DNA from: Basidiobolus meristosporus CBS 931.73
Lineage: Eukaryota > Basidiobolomycota > Basidiobolomycetes > Basidiobolales > Basidiobolaceae
DNA length: 64,000 nt
Assembly: GCA_002104905.1 (NCBI GenBank)
Contig: MCFE01000106.1
Coordinates: 62,001 to 126,000, forward strand
Reading direction: 5' to 3'
The notes under the pieces were generated by a model. It did no database searches and had not been told where the DNA came from. It was given only the letters and a program-made list of their open reading frames with translations. A program made the position numbers and the translations under genes. Shown piece after piece: positions 21,962 through 33,910 of this stretch (the first letter of the stretch is position 1; each line of letters begins with the position of its first letter).

Positions 21962-22887
21962 AAGCTGCCAAGCTTAAGAATACCACACTTTAAAAACAGT
22001 TTACTCTGTGCACCAATACTTCTAATTATGAAATTGGTGGAGTACTTAGCTAAGAACATTAGGGAAAGGACTTCCCAGTTGCTTTAAATCCAGGAAATGA
22101 ACTTAGTAGAACTAGACTATCTTGTCTATCAGAAGGAGAAGGTTGCTGTAATTGACTGCTTGAAGCCCTGGAGATGTTACATTTAGGAGACAAGTGCACT
22201 GTGAAGACTATTCATGCCTCAAACAAGTGTATATCTACTCAGAAGGTACAATCCAGAATAATGACAAGATGGAGTGAATACATTTAGCAATTTGACTTGG
22301 AGATTGTCTACTACCCAGGGAAAAACAACAAAATCACTGATGCCTTATTGAGACTAGAGCAAGTTGCACAACTCAACTTGGTGCATGAATCAGATTGGCC
22401 TAGCTTATTACCAAAGTACTTGAGGATTAAGCTATATCTAATGAGGTGGATGAAGAGATCCAGAAGATAATCCAGGATTAAGCTAGCAAACTTATTTTCA
22501 GGATGAAACACTCTGCCAAGTAGTTAATGCAAGCCTTATTGCCTATTGCCCTTATGTTGCTTGCCCAAATTTAGTAAATAAGCTACACAATGGATATGGA
22601 CATCTTGGAATTGAAGGAACCTATAGCCTTGTGAAAGCCAGAGCATGGTGGCCCAGAATGAAACAAGATATTTAGAAGCTGGTGAAAACATGCCATAACT
22701 GCCAAATCAATTTAGGTAAACCACAGAGAGTTGTTGAGCTCTTTCCCATGGAGCCTGTGAGACCATCTGAGAGATGGGGAATTGATTTTACTGCAAGACT
22801 ACCAACCACCAGGAAATGAAACCAATGGATTCTAAAAGCAATTTCTATGCCACTAAATGGCCAGTAGCTAAAGCTGTGCCTGTAGCC
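21962..22887 (+). pseudogene. gypsy A-family pol fragment (RNase H to integrase)
   Basis: A plus-strand fragment aligned with pol of gypsy A, starting at KLPSLRIP, passing through the RNase H end (22170-22330), the spacer LDQVAQLNLVHESDWPSLL and the integrase zinc region (NGYGHLGIEGTYSLVKARAW ... CHNCQIN), and ending in the integrase core near KAVPVA. It retains the zinc His lost in the 5850-10786 copy. Stops and small deletions are frequent, and no LTR is attached on either side. Confidence 0.8.
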
Positions 22888-23149
22888 TGTGAGTAACCAC
22901 TGTAATAGTTGTAACACAGCAACTTAGTGGATTGCATGGGTTAACTGGCCAGTGTATTTAATCTGCTCACATATCTTCTCCAGAATGGTTCCTTCTTGAA
23001 AATGAGGTTCAAGATGTTTGAAATTTCTTGGAGGAGTCCTTCAATTAGGAGCTCACTTCTAGGGCCCTTGCAGCTTGTACCAGGTCTGTGTATACCTCAA
23101 CAACTGTGATACCCATTGATGGCAAGTATGCAACAAAACAGGAGCGCTC

Positions 23150-23905
23150 TCAAGGCCTCATGAGGGTGCCACATTTGATTCCTTGTGTCTTCTGTCTGAC
23201 TATGTCTAGTATGGATATAGAAATCAGTACAATGTCCTTCTCCTTGATGATCAAGGAATCTCCTCTCAGGTGGTACATGGTCTTCTCAGGTAGTATCTCC
23301 ATATTTTGTATTGGTGTGGGTAACTTGTCTTGTCCCTTTGTGATTGTGGCTTGTATCAACGTGACTGCTCCACCAAACAACTCTTCATAGGTGGCTCTTG
23401 CCACATGTAACACTTGTACCATATCACTCAACACTTGCATGTTAGTCTTGTTTTTAATATCATCCTGATTCTTGCTGGTGGGAGGGGTATCACCAGTTTT
23501 GGGTGAACTGTTTCCTTTGATGCTTTCCATATGCATTCTTTTGTTCTCCCTTTTGGGAAAACTTCCTTGTGCATATCATTTGTACCTATGTTAACTAAAA
23601 TCTCCTTTAATAAATTTTGTATGTATCCTGTGTCTTCCTCCATCCTTGTCCTGATAAGTATTTAGTCACACTTTGGTTCCAGTGGTGACTGGTGGATCAT
23701 CATGAAATGGTTTCAGATAGGCTGGTGCTATGTTGCTGATTGTCTTATTGCTCAGGGTGTTGGTGTACTTTGTTCCATGGTCCAAACTAACAGCAGTGCA
23801 AGGGCCAATCCATTGGGGTGTAAATTGAGGGCAAAACTTGAGGCCTGCAATGGTTTGGTTGTACCACACCTTATTGCCTGGTTTCCACTTTTGTCCCATT
23901 AGTTT
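23150..23905 (-). pseudogene. gypsy B pol C-terminal region
   Basis: 23666-23899 reads MGQKWKPGNKVWYNQTIAGL then FTPQWIGPCTAVSL, the post-integrase barrel (GPY/F-like) segment. 23150-23643 continues with an unrecognised extension carrying LIIKEKDIVLISISILDIVRQKTQGIK. Frames change at least twice. Confidence 0.55.
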
Positions 23906-23953
23906 CTCATTTTTGGGTAAAGGGGGAAGGTGCTTGGTAACACTTTTGAATAC

Positions 23954-24760
23954 TTATATGTATAGGTGGGTGATATGGTGTATCAACCTTTTGACATAGT
24001 CATTATGTGTTGTCAAGGGGACACCTTCCATTGTCAATGCAGCTTCTACACACAACTTGGGCCTTTGTCCATACAGAACTTTGCACAGGGAGAAACCTGT
24101 TGCTTTATTTGGTATTGTATGCCTTGCTAGGAGTGTCAGTGGGAGCAGCTTGGCCCATGACTGGGGAAGTTCCCAGTGAAGCTTCTCTAGTATGCGGCAA
24201 CATGTCTGGTTCATCCTCTTGGATAATCCATTGGTCTAGGGGTGATAGACAGCCGTGAAGACCTGTTTCATATCCCATCATTTTGCATAAATGGGCAATG
24301 GTGTTGTTCAGGAAGGAACCACCATTGTTGGACAGCAGTGTTTGAGGATATTTGTGCCAGCAGATGAGGTGTTCTAGGATGACTTGCAAGGTTGTCTTCT
24401 GAACTTTATTTCAAATGGCTTGGGCTTTTACCCACTTTGAGAAATAATTGGTAGCAATTATTATGTATCATTCCCCTTTCTTCATTTTCATAAAGGGGCC
24501 AACAAAGTCAATCCCTACCCAGTGGAAGGGTAGGTCAACTGGTGCTGGTGAGGTTGTCCCTATCTTCTGACTCCAGTTAAATCTTTTGCAGGTGGAGTAT
24601 CTTTGTAACATATTTGCGATGTTGGTCATCATTTCTTTCCAATAAAATGTCTTTCTTAACATCTTATATGTCATTAGTGGGTTATCATGTCCTAATAACA
24701 TGTATCTTTCTTGTATGATTTCTTCACAGGCAGTTACCAGGGGTACTTCAACTCTCAACT
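23954..24760 (-). pseudogene. gypsy B integrase
   Basis: 24468-24758 has the zinc region and first core strand: YMLLGHDNPLMTYKMLRKTF (His-containing zinc block), a Cys pair region (MLQRYSTCKRF) and PFHWVGIDFVGPFMKMKKGE with the first catalytic Asp. 24105-24389 carries the second block, TLLSNNGGSFLNNTI, where the usual D of 'SDNG' is N. 23954-24214 follows with MNQTCCRILEKLHWELPQSW, the segment after the third catalytic position. The stops between the pieces and the lost Asp show that it is dead. Confidence 0.7.
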
Positions 24761-25029
24761 GTCCTTGGAGGAACCAAAATTGGTGTTCTTGTACTTTGTA
24801 CTGGCACTATTTCCTTTGAAAGTCTCTCTTCTGCTTGTTTGTAACAACATGTTTGGAGTACTTTCTCTTTCTTTTAAAGCAGATTACATCGTTGTAGTCA
24901 TTGCTGACGTGTACTTAGCAAACTGGATAGCAACTGAGGAGGTATACATCCTGGTGTTTCTTACCAGCGCAATGAATTATTTTGAAGTTGTAATCTTGTA
25001 GCTGGAGGGCCCAATGTTCTAGTCAACCA

Positions 25030-26110
25030 GTAAGATCTTTAGTTTTCATCAGCCAGACCAGTGCGCTGTGGTCTGTTACTATTGTGAATTGGCAACCATA
25101 TATGTATGAATGGAATTGTTTAATCGAATAAACAACAGTCAGATATTCTATCTAAGAAGCAGGGTAGTGACATTTGTGTTTGTTTAACAAACAACTCATG
25201 TAACCAATTGGGTGGAACTTGCCAGGTTGGTGGTATTGTCCCAGTACAGCACCTATATCAGTGAGACTTTGATCACAATTAATAAAAATCTTGCATCCCA
25301 ATTGGGAAAACGTAATACTGGCAGTAATGTCAGGGAATGTTTCAGCTGATTGAATGCTATCTTTTGGGGCTCAGAACACACAAAACACTAGCCCTTTTGC
25401 GTTAATTTGTACAGTGGGGGCTGCTACTGTCACAAAGTTTTTGAAAAAGCAGCAATATTAGCCAGCTAATCCTGGGAATCCCAACACTGCATTGATATCC
25501 TTTGGTGTGGGTATATCTTGAACAGCATTTAGGAGTGAAGTAGATGGGTATATCCCATCTACCAAGATCTCATGGCCCAGGGACAACAGTTTTGTATACT
25601 AGAAATGGCACTTCTTGAGATGTAGTTTGAGTTGGTTCTTGAGGAGGGCTGTTGGGATACATTGCACGTTGTGTATATGTTCTTCTATATTGGGGGGAAT
25701 ACATTGTGATGTTGTCCAGATATACAAGAGTGCATTCCCATTGTAAACTTCCTAGCACATTGTCAATCATTCTTTGGAATGTAGTGGGAGCATTGCACAA
25801 GCCAAAAGGTAGTTGGTTCCATTTGTATAATCTAAACAATGTTATAAAAGCAGCTTTGGGACAATCTTCTGGAGCTACTTCTACTTGTCAATACCCAGAG
25901 ATTGGGTTGAGAGAGCTAAAATATTTAGCTCCAATTAATCTGTCAAAGAGGCTGTCTATTTGCCATAGTGGATACATGTCCTTCCGGGTGATGGCATTCA
26001 ATTTTTGGTAGTTAATGTAAAGCGTGACTTTCAGTCTTTCTTTGGGACTATCACTACAGAGGGGGCCTACAGAGAATGGCTCTCTGTAATGATATTGTCT
26101 TTTAATAAAG
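25030..26110 (-). pseudogene. gypsy B reverse transcriptase and RNase H
   Basis: The ORF 25570-25839 reads FRLYKWNQLPFGLCNAPTTF, QRMIDNVLGSLQWE and then YLDN in place of the catalytic YLDD. The RNase H part follows toward 25040 in broken frames. Upstream, 25840-26110 has weak RT N-terminal similarity (NYQKLNAITRKDMYPLWQ on the minus strand). Confidence 0.7.
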
Positions 26111-26146
26111 TTTCAATTGTCTGTTTGATATAGCCCATGTTGATTT

Positions 26147-26989
26147 TCAAGTTCCTTTAGGCTTTTTGCTTGATAGGGTATTTTTTGGCAAGGTGATTTG
26201 GTGAAATACCCCAGGTATATGACCAATTACTTGGTTCTTAGAGAATACTTGTGCAAGTGGGTGTATTCCTTCTGGGAACTTGTCTTGTAATGTAGGCAGT
26301 AGACTGGGGTCCATATCTAGCTTGAGGAATTCCTCTTCTGGTTCCTTGTTTGAAGGTGGTCCTTGGTTATTTCCATCAACTTCCTCTAGGTTTAACAATG
26401 GCACTCCTCTAGGTAATGTCACCATGTGTTGCCTGTTGTTTACCACTAAGCACTTCAGACTTTTCATTTCAAATTTTGGTGGTATCCTTACTTTAGGGAT
26501 CAAAATTCCTTCCAGTTACCTGGATACCTTTGTTGCAGTTATCTTTCTTGCACTTGTCAAATAAACTATTGGTGTCTCTAATAAGATCACTGTCTCACTG
26601 GTGGGTGGTATTTTCATCACCTTTTGAGTGATGAAAGGAGACTGCATCAGTTTCACCTCTTTGATTGTCAAACTGTTGCTACGTACCTTGCTCTCATTGG
26701 TGATATTAATCAGTGGGATACTCTTGGTATCCCACCAAGGTTCAGATGCCCTGTAGAGTATGCCCATCTTATGTTGGATAAACCAACTCTTGCCAATGAG
26801 TAAGTTGTTAGCTGCAATTGGTTGGACCACAACATCTTGGTGTATAATCATGTTACCTAGCCGGATAGGGCAATATGGCACCACTCCTACTGTTGTGTCC
26901 AGTTGGTCATTTGCTAGCTGTACCCAAATGGTGTTGTTGGGGACTATATATAACTTTAGATGTTTTGCTAATGACTCTGACATGATCAA
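26147..26989 (-). pseudogene. gypsy B protease and spacer
   Basis: The minus-strand ORF 26516-26989 follows LINIGSSTLIMSESLAKHL, the retropepsin active-site region in which DTGSS has become N-I-GSS, so the catalytic Asp is gone. The rest (ANNLLIGKSWFIQH) fits the second half of the fold. 26147-26503 (MIPKVRIPPKFEMKSLKCLV) is the linker to the RT. Confidence 0.6.
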
Positions 26990-27496
26990 TGTAGAGGATC
27001 CTATATTGATTAGGGCAAGAATATTCTTATTCTCTATATGTACCTTTGCATATGTACCCTTATTTGCTTTTTGTAGGACTGTCTAGTTGACATGAAGGGT
27101 TGTTATCTCCTTCAATCCCTCTATCAGTTCCTTGACTAAAGCCAGGGCAAGTCCCAGTAAAATGGTTATTGCAAGGATTGCCTTGGTTTGCTCTAGTACC
27201 ATCATTATAGGGAATAGGCCATGGCAAGATGTACTAGTGTTCTTTGTTTACTTCAACACTTCTTCCCAAGGCTCATTCCATACTTCTTCACCTAATTCCA
27301 CAACCTTTCCTTTTGACAGAACCTCTGCTACAGGTTCCTTTGCCTCCTCTATAGAAGCATCATGTCAATGCTTCTTCTTCTGCCCTTTGACTGTTCTGAC
27401 CAGAGGGCTTCAATTGACTGAGCCCTGTTGGTCTCCTGGCAAGGAACTCTGTCTTTTGATGCCTTCTTTTTTTTTGTGTCCATACCATTGTTCACA

Positions 27497-28239
27497 TCAG
27501 TGGACTTGGTGGCCTACTTCTCCACATACATAACACAGGTACTGTTGTTGTGGTTGTTCTACCTGTTGGGTCAAAGCTTGCACCTGGGCCTTTAGATCTG
27601 CAATAGCTTCCAAGAGTTTATCACCTTCTTTGGGGACTTCTTGGACATTGTTTATCAAGAGTTCTTGGGCCTTTTGCCTTAATTCCCCTAACTCACAGTC
27701 TTTTGGGGATGTAATTTTTCCTTTCTTATGGTGGATCCCTGTCCTTTGATCACTCATACTGCTATAGGGTATCCCCCATAGCAAGATGACCCCTTGTACT
27801 TGTTTGACCAACTCTTGCAACATTTTATATCCCTGTTGTTCTTGAGATGCCCTACGTCTTACTTTGTTGTCTAAGCCCATTATATATACCTCATGAGCTG
27901 TTGTTTGGCAATTTTGTCCTTTGGGAGACACCAAGCTTGTTGGAGAAACAGTTCAGTGTAAGATTCATAGCACTCACTGCTGTTCTTCTGTGAGGACAGT
28001 AGAAGGACTATGTAGTAGTATCCCTTAGCATATAGCAAGTGTATCTTGTAGGCTTCTTCTAGTGGATCCCAGTGGTCTTTAACTGCATCTTCTAACTCAT
28101 AATGCCATTGCCATGCTGACCCTTCCATATGTCTTGCAAACTCCCTTACTTTCTTATTGTCATCCCATCCTGCCTCAACTGCAACTCTCTCAAACTTATC
28201 AAACCACTCAAGGGTTTTCTCTTGCTTTCCCTTGTACAT
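27497..28239 (-). pseudogene. gypsy B gag
   Basis: 28239-27880 encodes the gag core (KTLEWFDKFERVAVEAGWDD ... FARHMEGSAWQWHYELED). After a frame change 27934-27497 continues with a coiled-coil-like EAIADLKAQVQALTQQVEQP and the start of a zinc knuckle, CYVCGEVGHQ, whose last Cys is out of frame. The ATG at 28239 lies just inside the primer-binding site. Confidence 0.7.
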
Positions 28240-28303
28240 TTTAGTTTGATTGTAATAGTCATTACCCTACTTGTGCTTATTTCCACAGAGACAGCACCAA
28301 ATA

Positions 28304-28676
28304 TGTGAGTTACTACTGACTATACTTGGTTAGTGGGAGAACCTGTAGGTTAAGTCAGTACCACTTGGTTCAGAATAGCTTCCAACAGAAGGTAACAAGG
28401 TAATAAAGACTTGTGTTTATTCCATCCAAATCTTGTTGTTATCTCACTTGGTTCAATCAGATATACATATCACTTGGAGGGGCTTAGACAATAGATAATG
28501 TGTTATAGAATAGGGGTGTGAACACCATCCTGTTATGGTAAGCGTTCTAACTAGATAAGGGCACAAAAAGGAGGCAGGATGCATGGGGGGATCATACGGA
28601 GGATACTGGGGGACTTTGGGTAGGACTCTGGGGAGGACTCTTGGGCAAAGAGTGGGAGCTACATTTAGTACTCACA
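28304..28676 (-). repeat. 5' LTR of gypsy B
   Basis: A 373-bp block whose ends are inverted repeats (TGTGAGTTACTA and TAGTACTCACA). On its inner side the minus strand reads TTTGGTGCTGTCTCTGTGG, a normal TGG-starting primer-binding site. Comparison with ORF-X copy X3 (34935-34960) shows the insertion point just before TATGTAACACTA. Confidence 0.75.
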
Positions 28677-30440
28677 TATGTAACACTAATTCCACTTTGG
28701 TTGGACTCATTTCCACTTATATGCCACCAAAACATAAAGCAAAGTTGTCTGGTTTCCAACCAAACCCTACCGCTGATAGCAGCAGAAGAAAGGTTGGACA
28801 ACAGCTTGCTTTGACATTCAGTGAAATAAGTGGGGCTACAACCAAAAAAGGCTATGTAGACAGTGTGCCTACTGAAGGTGTAATGTGGACTCCTCAGGCT
28901 CTCAGTCAAGTAGGCAATTGAAAACCTCTGTGGAGCCACAAGCTGACTGTTATGCTCAGGCCAATGAGAATGTAGCAAACACAGTACCCTCAGTTGAAGG
29001 TCAGCAATTGGCCATGATAACATCACCACCACCTATATTAGCAAGTATGTGGTCAGCTTCTACCAAAGCAATAATGAAGCAACTAGGTGCAGTGGCTGAT
29101 GGGATAGATGCAATAGCCCAGAGGAATTACAAAATAGTCCAGTAACAGGATGAGCATGTAATACATGTAGAGCAATCAATATCCCAGGTAGAGAAGGCAG
29201 TATCTTTGCTGTAAATAAGGAACTCAAGTAGCTTAATGCCGCAGCCTAGAATTGAGCCATTTCCTAATGTAACAGTAGAGGAGCACTGTACACTCTCTGA
29301 AGCACAACAATAGTGCCCAAAGATAAAGCCCACTGAAAAATCTTTCACAGCATGGGAGTGAGACAATGTGGTGTTTATACCAAATACTAAAAATCAAAAG
29401 ACATTGAAGATCCATGAAGCCATTGAGTGCAATAATGAAGAGTGGGCTAATATTCAATAGGCCATCAGAAGTCTAGCGCACCTTCACCTTAAGGCCAGCA
29501 GACCATGTGACCATCAGGAACTCAAGGCCAAGCAGAATGCACCTGAATTGCTACATGAGCATAATCCTGGATTCAAACAGGCAAACAGATTTTGGGCCAG
29601 CATAAGTATGCTAAGAAAGTATCCAAAGTATAGCAGAAACTATTAAAGGCAGAAGAACAAGGGTGCAATGGCTAAAAACCAGCAGCTCCCTCAAGAGCTT
29701 GTTACAAGCATGGCTGAAAGCTCCAAACTAGCATCAAAAAGACATCAGGTAGCTCAAAGAGTGCCAATTAGAGACAAGCAGGCAGACACAGATGCATCAG
29801 CACAGCATTTATCAAGGAAAAAGCATAGTCCCACTAAATAGGCACTCAGTCAGAGAAGCACTGAAGGGCCTGGCAGTGATGAAATCAGCGGCTTTTACAG
29901 GAGCCCATCACAACTACAGTTGAGAGCTTGAAACAAGTGCAAAAGAAACATCAGGTTGCCAGAAGAGTTCCAGCTTGGGACAAGCAGGCCAAAACAGATG
30001 CATCAGAGCAGTATTTATCAAGGAGAAAATGTAGTTCATTACAAAAAGCACTCAGACAAAGTAGCAGTAAAAGACCTGGCAGTGATAAAGGAAAAGTCTA
30101 AGGGAAAAATGTCTACCCAAGCCTGAATCAGGGAAGCATGCAAAAAAAACTGCAGTTCTTGTCAAATAATGCTGCAAGCTCAGGACAGACTGAATCCTAT
30201 CATACCCAAGAAGAATTACCAACAGGAAAACAGCTGTTTTCACAAGAGCTGTAGGCACAGCCAGTTGAGCTACACTACCGTAAGGTAGATGAGTTTGCGG
30301 AAAAAGGCAATTTGTCTGCCAGAGCCTCCACATCCTCCATTGTTGGCAGAGTAGAGATTCCACCAATAGACAAGGCTACAACATCCCTATGAAAAATAAT
30401 TTGGTCCCACAGGAGGATCCAATCCAGATCAGCCCTCAAG
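28677..30440 (+). pseudogene. ORF-X, copy X2
   Basis: This copy has a clear ATG at 28721 (MPPKHKAKLSGFQPNPTADS). The protein can be followed through a Ser/Gln-rich N-terminus, a heptad-like AIMKQLGAVADGIDAIAQRN segment (about 29070-29130), EAIECNNEEWANIQ (about 29420-29460) and a basic, glutamine-rich tail with KQADTDASAQHLSRK and SGSDK-type repeats to about 30400. It has in-frame stops at 29142, 29213 and 29457 and frameshifts near 28915. I do not recognise the family. Position and repetition suggest that it is the second gene of the tnp2 element. Confidence 0.5.
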
Positions 30441-31385
30441 ATCCTGTTTAGAGACTGTCATAACACCAGCAGCTTGGAATTGGTGACCCTCCTAACAATC
30501 TTATGATGGGATCATGATGGTGTTTTGCTAATTTTACAACCAAATCAAGGGATAAAACTTGACAATATTTTATTGGTGCTGTGACAATATTTGCATGGTA
30601 TTGTTGTGGTCTTTCAGCGCTCTATAACTATTTTAACTGGATCCAGTAGGCTAGGACATCCAATTGCCTTATATGGCAAGAAACTTGAAGGTATTTTGAC
30701 AGCCTCACAGCAAGACTCTGATTGCATTACATTGGCAGTATGACAGCCTACCACTAGTTTGGTATAATGCTACCATACCAATTTACCAGATGGTATTTCC
30801 TTTTTCTACCTCCCCTTGTGCAACTCATATATTCCTCTGTAGAATCACCCCTCTTTGTTTGCTTACCCACTACTACCTTGGGTATTCCACATATAGTTTG
30901 AATCAAAAACAACTATGGCCTCCTGCTTACTAACCTCTACAAAAGTGCACACCTGCCATAATGGACATACTTCTATCACCTCAACTTTATGGCTTTTTAG
31001 TGTGATACTTGCAAAGTTGCCATATACCTTGTACTGCTGGTAACATATACATCTTGCAAACATATGCTTGGTTGTTGGCACTTATGCAGGGTGTTTATTT
31101 ATAGGTGTTCTGTCTTAAATGTGAGACAACCTTGATATTGCGTATATCAGAAATTTAGTGATCACTGATTTGCAAAGGCTTGATGCGGATTGCAAAAAAA
31201 AGCGTTGTTTGGATCATTACAAATAATAGCAATTCAATGTAATTGCATCATCTTCTCCTAGTTTTTTTTCTCACAGGGATTACTACTGAAGCATTCGGTA
31301 GTGATTCACTTTGCACACCTAAACTACTTTCCTGTTGACTATCCTCTTGGCTACTTGTGTATTTGTAATCAGTATTTTGCCTCCT
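30441..31385. other. Unassigned repeat sequence including R4 copy
   Basis: 30830-31085 is the second copy of repeat R4 (see 19085-19345); its minus-strand ORF 30863-31081 contains CPLWQVCTFVEVSKQEAIVV. The rest is AT-rich sequence without a gene that I can support. Confidence 0.35.
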
Positions 31386-31388
31386 AGT

Positions 31389-32400
31389 TCATGAGTGCAA
31401 TGCTGCAGCTTGGCTGTGCTGAATTGCTCTGGATGATGCAACTGAGCCAGCCTGCAGTGCTATGCACTGACGTGTTCTTTTACTTGCCAAAGGCTCTGGT
31501 GGTGGAGGCACTTCATGTGAGTCATCATCAGTCAGTTCACCAGAAGAAACTTGCTGATGGTCAGGTGTAATGGCATGTGTAGATGTGACTTGACATGCTG
31601 GCATGGCCCTTGGCTGAGTTTGATGTGATGCCGCTTGTTGACCAACTTGGCCCGCTCCAATGGACTCATGTCTTTTTGAGCAATTTGGCAGGTTCTGGTG
31701 GTCTTGCTCTGAAGTGCGCACATTGACCCAATACATGCTGACTCAATGTGGGGTGCTCTTGTGAAGGGTGTTGGCATAGTTTGGACTGATGTGCACCGGC
31801 ATGCTGAAGTTGCAGGGGATGATAAGGAGTCCAGCAAGGTGTGCTGGTGCAATCTAGACAATGTTACTTGTGGTCTGCATTCTTCCTCTTGGAGATCACC
31901 TTTTGATTTCTCAAGGTATTGACTTACCCTCTGTCTGTTACTTTGGAACTGTTGCCTGGATGAGTCCTGTGTATATTGCTCTTGGAAGCCACTTAGCTCT
32001 ACTAATATATCATGTAATACATTAGTCATTTGAGGCAAAAACTCATTCAAAATCTCTTTGGTTCCCAAAGTCAAGGCACAAACAGACGTGTCTGGCCCAT
32101 ACTAGGCAAACTGCACGCAAAATTGTTCCTGCACAGCTTTCTCAACAACTCCACTCACTCTCAGCTCATTCTTGCTTTGAATACTTGCTTGTTATATATC
32201 TTCTTACATACATCTGCTAGCATCTTGAGGTAGAACTCATGCCACAGCTTTCTACTCAGATTCTTCCATCTCTGTTGGCTCTCCAAGGTATCTAGTTCTG
32301 CTGGATTAATGAGTAGTGCCCACACATCTGTATGAAGGCTCATCATAGACACTTGGGCCATACTGAAATCATTTGGCAAGAACTCAAACAGACCCAACAT
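31389..32400 (-). pseudogene. Putative accessory ORF of the Harbinger-like element
   Basis: Minus-strand pieces 32161-32400 (MLGLFEFLPNDFSMAQVSMM...QQRWKNLSRKLWHEFYLKML), 31532-32074 (180 codons, Gln/Ser-rich) and 31389-31736 (an acidic SGELTDDDSHEVPPPPEP stretch) look like one broken protein. The WKNLSRKLWHEFY segment has spaced tryptophans, but I cannot call a Myb/SANT fold from it. Its divergent position 450 bp from the transposase suggests the accessory role. In-frame stops lie between the pieces. Confidence 0.4.
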
Positions 32401-32851
32401 TTACTTTTCCAGTCCGGACTGCACTTGTGAGCTGGGGGATGGGCTTTGTCTGGGTTGTACTAAAGATGAGTTGAGACTTGGTATAGGGACTATAGTGATG
32501 GATTTGGATACTTATACAGTAGTGTATTGGCATCAACCTGGTCTTGTATGAAATATATATGACAACTAATGTGATTGTTGAGATTTCCATATATTATGCA
32601 TAATGCATCTTGGATTGCATTGACACGGATCAGATCACATCAATTGCAGATTTCTTATTTGATTACAGACTTGTTGGTAAAACATCCATAAAAATACCCA
32701 GCCATTGTTTGAGGATGATTTTTGCAACATAATAATGGGATGCATGGCAACTGATGGAGATTTAATCATAATGCATGGAAAATCAGATAAATAAAGCTGA
32801 TTGCACCAAATCAATTCAAATCATCTCAGCCCAATCCTTACCAATTCTAAT

Positions 32852-33735
32852 ATGACTTATTCATCTGAATGGTCTTTTCTCCTCAATCTCATCACTACCA
32901 CTGGATTTCCTCTTGACACACTAGAGGAGATCTATACCAAGTACTGTGGTCCATATACCCCAATCTACTCAGGGAGATCCCTTTTTAAGCTTCTCTGCTA
33001 TTACAAGAACTATTGCCCTACATGGTTTCATCCCACCATCCATAGCAACAAAAGTCCTAGAGGCTTTCATTCCCAGCTGGCAGCAATGGAGAACCACCTT
33101 GCAGAGGGTATGAATGACTTAGAGCAAGCTTGGAGTACTAGGTTCAGAAGCTCCAATAGACTTCCATATCCCACAGTGTTCAGCAACAGGTTCCATACAA
33201 GGAATATTTTGGATACCTTCCCAGTCAGGATTAACAGACCTTCTAGAGGGCAGAGGCACTTCTATTCTGGCAAGTACAAGGCACACTATGTGAATTCTCA
33301 AGCACTGTCTGACATTGAGGGTAACATCATCTGGCTTAGTGGGCCATTTGCTGGAAGTAGGCATGACAAAGTGCTCTGGGTAGAGAATCATCCAGAATTC
33401 AGTAGAGGGGAGAAATGTATGGCAGACGTAGCTTATATAGGAGAGGATTTTGGAGATTAGAATATATTACAGCTTATAGGAAGCCAAGGAATGGTGTGCT
33501 TAGCAAGAAGCAGAAGCTCTACAATGAGATACTTAATCATTTCAGAGTGAGGGTAGAGCATACATTTGGATATCTGAAGAGATTCAGCATATTGGCAGGC
33601 AAATATAGCAGAAAGTCATATATAGGAGAAACCAGCACAATAGGTAAAATAGGTAAGATACTTATCAATGCACAGTATATTCACACAAGAAGACATCCAC
33701 TGAGAGAAATATGTCTGGAGCATTATGAAGAGTAA
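32852..33735 (+). pseudogene. PIF/Harbinger-like DDE transposase with a one-base frameshift
   Basis: Start ATG at 32852 (MTYSSEWSFLLNLITTTGF). The DDE_Tnp_4 core follows: ALSDIEGNIIWLSGPFAGSR with HDKV, then ADVAYIGEDF, and after the frame change ITAYRKPRNGVLSKKQKLYN and VRVEHTFGYLKRF, which holds the catalytic Glu. The frame breaks near 33455; copy H1 (560-610) is one base longer there and reads through, so a single-base deletion is the likely cause. Otherwise the ORF is intact for about 290 codons, the best preserved DNA-transposon gene in the window. The enzyme would cut and paste the element through its terminal repeats. Confidence 0.8.
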
Positions 33736-33910
33736 ATAAAGGAAGGAAAGCACTACTCTGAGCAACATAAGTAAGATTGAGTAAAATTACCAGTAACTAT
33801 ATCCTACCACTGGCATTACGGTAGAAATTATAGTGCCAGATAGTATCAGATTGATCCGGCACTATAAACAGGCTGGCACTATGTGGCACTATCCAACAGA
33901 ACAAGTCTAT

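Larger units (their letters stand above)
22888..28676 (-). mobile_element. Ty3/gypsy retrotransposon B, degenerate
   Basis: A second gypsy family on the minus strand, unrelated at the base level to gypsy A. In order from the 5' LTR (28304-28676) it has a primer-binding site, gag, protease, RT, RNase H, integrase and a C-terminal region. A probable, heavily deleted 3' LTR remains at 22888-22971 (start TGTGAGTAACCACTG, end GCTCACA), next to a purine-rich GGAGAAGATA. No target duplication is seen: the flanks are a gypsy A fragment on the left and ORF-X on the right, so one border may be rearranged. All ORFs are broken. Confidence 0.7.
31386..33910. mobile_element. PIF/Harbinger-like element with two divergent ORFs (copy H2)
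   Basis: A DDE transposase reads rightward from 32852 and an unrecognised ORF reads leftward from 32400 to 31389. The right end (33830-33910) has repeated AGTGCC/GGCACT motifs shared with copy H1 and abuts a tnp2 copy whose sequence resumes at 33911. I could not define the left terminal repeat. Harbinger elements normally carry a transposase plus a second DNA-binding protein gene, which fits this layout. Confidence 0.6.

Noticed and set aside
22888-22971. Intact 3' LTR for gypsy B
   Set aside because: Only the first ~15 bases and the terminal CTCACA agree well with the 5' LTR; a coincidence with the gypsy A pol sequence ending there is possible, so it is reported only as a probable remnant.
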